Assembly (NCBI GenBank): GCA_027717595.1
Contig: JALLOF010000060.1
Location: 1 to 7,250, forward strand
DNA from: Nitrospinae bacterium AH_259_B05_G02_I21
GTDB taxonomy: Bacteria; JADFOP01
Direction: 5' to 3'
Length of the DNA: 7,250 nucleotides
A program made the translations under genes and the position numbers. Position 1 is the first letter of the stretch; each line of letters begins with the position of its first letter. This document shows, one piece after another, positions 5,748-7,250 of this stretch. Under the pieces are notes generated by a model. The model ran no database searches. It saw nothing but the letters and a program-made list of their open reading frames with translations, and was not told where the DNA came from.

Positions 5748-6041
5748 CTATTGATGAACCTGCGCGTGGGCCAGGGCCGTGGCCCGGGCCCGGATGAGGT
5801 TGAACCACCGCTTGATGTTGACCACCAGAACCGTGAAGAGACACTGGAGGTTCACCTTGGCCAGGCCCCGGTCGGGGCGGTACATGCAGGCGTAGTCCTC
5901 GTCGTTGATCAGGGGGTAGTCGTTGATCAGGGGGTAGATGAGCTCTCGGAGCTGATGCCAGAAACTATCGGACGGGAAGAGCGGCTGACAGATCTGGTCG
6001 GTATCGAAAAATGAGAGCTGCCTGGAGCGAGCATCGAGCAT
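5748..6041 (-). pseudogene. IS1182-family transposase, N- and C-terminal ends joined, catalytic middle deleted
   Basis: The 97-residue frame starts MLDARSRQLSFFDTDQI and continues through HQLRELIYPLIND and EDYACMYRPDRG, the N-terminal region of IS1182/DUF772-type transposases. At the RG it switches without a frame break to GLAKVNLQCLFTVLVVNIKRW, the far C-terminal helix of the same family, which normally follows an ARYRG-type motif. The DDE catalytic region of about 300 residues is missing. The shared Arg-Gly at the seam suggests deletion by short homology. GGGGGTGA precedes the ATG on the minus strand, so a short peptide could still be made, but it cannot be a functional transposase. The frame also carries a duplicated YPLIND. 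Confidence 0.75.
5901..5936. repeat. perfect 18-bp tandem duplication inside the transposase relic
   Basis: GTCGTTGATCAGGGGGTA occurs twice in direct succession (5901-5918 and 5919-5936). On the minus strand it encodes YPLIND twice and keeps the frame. Relatives that I recall have one copy, so this looks like a recent replication-slippage event. Confidence 0.85.
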
Positions 6042-6153
6042 AGATCACCCCCATGCTCCCTCCATCGAACAAAATAGTGCCAGACAATCCAATAAGTTAC
6101 AATGGAAAAAAGCTTCTCAAGGCAGCGAAAGGTGACAGGAAAAAGCGGGGGAC

Positions 6154-6168
6154 TTTATCGACAGTCTC
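6154..6168 (-). repeat. right terminal inverted repeat
   Basis: On the minus strand it reads GAGACTGTCGATAAA, differing from the left repeat at one position of 15. The second ATCGT target copy follows at 6169-6173. Confidence 0.8.
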
Positions 6169-6232
6169 ATCGTGAAATATGCCCTACGCTTGGCGTGGAT
6201 GAAGTGGGTAGGTCCAAGGGCCGATGGGGTGG

Positions 6233-6946
6233 TCAGAAGAGGTACTCTAACTGGCCGAGGGTCTCGAATCTGCCTTCTTTCCAGGAGGTGTTGAGGCCCA
6301 ATTGCAAGGCCCCCCCGACGTGTTTGACGATGGTGAAAGAGCCTTTGTCGGTGTGGAGTAGATCGACGATGAGGCGGGTCTCCAGGCTTCCGGCATCCAC
6401 AGTGAAAAAGAGTTCTTCGCTGCGAAGCTTCGCTGTGGCCTTCATGTCGAACGTTTTGGGAAGATCGTGTTTGGTCTTGAGGCTCGGACCATAGAGGTGA
6501 TACGAGGAGCCCTGCTTCACCACCGAGAATCTGGCAAAGTTCTTGAGCCACTCAAAGGTTTCCTCGGCTCGACGGTAGAGTTCGACCTCGCGGAGCGAGT
6601 GACCGAGAGCGTCTAGGAGGGCCTTACGCACCGGCTCAGCGTAGTAAAGGTTTGGGATGTTTTCTTCGTCGAGTTGAAGCTGGAAGAGGTAGGCTGATGA
6701 GAGGCTTGTCAAATGGTAGGCCTCAAGGTTCGCCTGCTCCATATGGCGGCCCAATCGGGTACCGAATGTATAGGTGAAGGTATGGGCCAGAGACTTCGTA
6801 GAGGCGGGACGGCTTGGCGCATCGGGAACGAAGCGTAGCGACTGCTCCTGGGCCGTCTGTGCGAGGAGTTGGGCGGGTAGTACTAGCGCAAGACAAACCG
6901 TGACGCCGAAGGCCAATAAAGCTAGAATGTGACTAGCCGGTTTCAT
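6233..6946 (-). CDS. exported protein of unknown function with a beta-rich, Phe-terminated C-terminus
   Basis: I do not recognise this 237-residue protein. The ATG (6944-6946) is preceded on the minus strand by GGGGGA with 7-base spacing, a strong ribosome binding site. An N-terminal signal peptide (basic K2, hydrophobic 7-24, likely cleavage near LLA-Q at 29/30) sends it through Sec. Residues about 50-140 look mostly helical (HTFTYTFGTRLGRHMEQ, then EPVRKALLDALGHSLREVELYRRAEETFEWLK). The last ~60 residues alternate hydrophobic and polar positions (EELFFTVDAG, ETRLIVDLL, GALQLGLNTSW, FETLGQLEYLF) and end in Phe. This is the pattern of beta-strands with an outer-membrane insertion signal. It contains one cysteine, in the signal peptide, and no heme motif or lipobox. 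It is divergently placed relative to the operon and looks monocistronic. Outer-membrane or periplasmic location is inference. Confidence 0.7.
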   Translation of the reverse strand: MKPASHILALLAFGVTVCLALVLPAQLLAQTAQEQSLRFVPDAPSRPASTKSLAHTFTYTFGTRLGRHMEQANLEAYHLTSLSSAYLFQLQLDEENIPNLYYAEPVRKALLDALGHSLREVELYRRAEETFEWLKNFARFSVVKQGSSYHLYGPSLKTKHDLPKTFDMKATAKLRSEELFFTVDAGSLETRLIVDLLHTDKGSFTIVKHVGGALQLGLNTSWKEGRFETLGQLEYLF

Positions 6947-7250
6947 CGGCTTGTCCCCCGTGCTACATCATCCCCCCTGGGGAGAAGGCAGGAATGTTGT
7001 CAAATTGTCCGATACCCACTAATTAATATGGGACCCACGAGCCTTTTTGTCAAGCTAAAAGTTGTGGGAAGGAAAGATTGTTTCCACTTAAGCCACCTGT
7101 CCAAGTTACGATTATCCCAGGAAATATTAACCCAGATTGGGATTTGACGGCGAGAACCGGGAGTTAGAGCCAATTTCCTGTGCCGATGGGCCTGCAGTTG
7201 GTGTATGGACATCGACCGTGGCTGGCTGACGAGGGGCTGAGCACTCCTAT
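6947..7250. other. intergenic region at the right edge
   Basis: Apart from the ribosome binding site at 6954-6959 and the promoter at 7025-7053, I see no feature. A minus-strand frame open from the window edge to about 7000 lacks recognisable protein character and runs through the promoter, so I do not call it. No tRNA, repeat array or terminator is apparent. Confidence 0.5.
7025..7053 (-). promoter_or_regulatory. sigma70-like promoter for the exported-protein gene
   Basis: On the minus strand a perfect TTGACA (7053 to 7048) is followed after 17 bases by CATATT (7030 to 7025), 4 of 6 matches to TATAAT. The start site would fall near 7018, about 70 bases before the ATG at 6946. A second TTGACA at 7003-6998 has no acceptable -10 box. 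Confidence 0.45.

Larger units (their letters stand above)
5679..6168. mobile_element. 490-bp internally deleted IS1182-like element (MITE-like)
   Basis: The ends are inverted repeats: GAGACTGTCGAAAAA at 5679-5693 and, read on the minus strand, GAGACTGTCGATAAA from 6168 to 6154, matching 14 of 15. The element is flanked by a perfect 5-bp direct repeat ATCGT (5674-5678 and 6169-6173), the signature of transposition. Inside, on the minus strand, is a short ORF joining both ends of a transposase. The element retains ends but no catalytic core, so it could only move if a full-length relative supplied transposase in trans. Full-length IS1182-type elements are around 1.5-2 kb, so more than 1 kb of the interior is missing. 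An AAAAAGCGGGG stretch occurs in the same orientation near both ends (5690-5700 and 6140-6150). Confidence 0.8.

Noticed and set aside
5901-5936. Start of a CRISPR or satellite array
   Set aside because: Only two abutting units without spacers, inside a transposase frame.
5655-6014. + strand frame inside the mobile element
   Set aside because: It is the antisense of the transposase relic, whose minus-strand frame carries recognisable family motifs.
6102-6551. Frames on both strands across the right end of the element and the exported-protein gene
   Set aside because: They cross the terminal repeat and overlap the supported minus-strand gene in other frames.
7000-7212. Minus-strand frame open towards the right window edge
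   Set aside because: No recognisable motif or ribosome site, and it overlaps the promoter of the exported-protein gene.

Overview
The window looks like part of a chromosome from a GC-rich Gram-negative bacterium. The signs are a lipobox, Sec signal peptides, a periplasmic c-type cytochrome and outer-membrane-type C-termini. The flavour of the proteins, including a recognisable N-terminus of the bacterial DRG/TGS-type GTPase family, fits a Nitrospira-like (Nitrospirota) genome. That assignment is inference from memory of protein families and was not tested by any search.

Layout. Positions 2-112 are the last codons of an outer-membrane beta-barrel gene, followed by a C/G-run region that may terminate it. 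A roughly 300-base non-coding leader holding one good hairpin then leads into a compact four-gene + strand operon at 413-5085. The operon encodes (i) an unusually long (656 aa) exported di-heme cytochrome c peroxidase/MauG-type protein, (ii) a lipoprotein of the phosphonate/phosphite PhnD-type binding-protein family, (iii) a PhnC-type ABC ATPase and (iv) a PhnE-type permease. The last three genes overlap one another. Together they make a complete importer for a small oxyanion-like ligand, linked to a periplasmic redox enzyme. No C-P lyase, phosphite dehydrogenase or other phosphonate catabolism gene is visible. The binding-site motifs differ from E. coli PhnD, so the ligand should be considered unknown. 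This redox-enzyme-plus-oxyanion-transporter unit is the most interesting content of the window.

Downstream (5086-6168) is a decayed zone. A good sigma70-like promoter precedes an 18-residue N-terminal scrap of a DRG/TGS-type GTPase. That scrap is joined out of frame to the last ~60 residues of a membrane protein resembling ZIP metal transporters, which looks like a deletion or rearrangement scar. After some hairpins comes a 490-bp mobile-element relic at 5679-6168. It has terminal inverted repeats, a 5-bp ATCGT target duplication, and a short ORF in which the N- and C-terminal ends of an IS1182-type transposase are joined in frame with the catalytic middle missing.

The right end (6233-6946, minus strand) carries a gene for an exported protein of unknown function ending in a beta-strand-rich, Phe-terminated tail. 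It has its own ribosome binding site and a plausible promoter at 7025-7053. Nothing convincing is coded from there to the end of the window.
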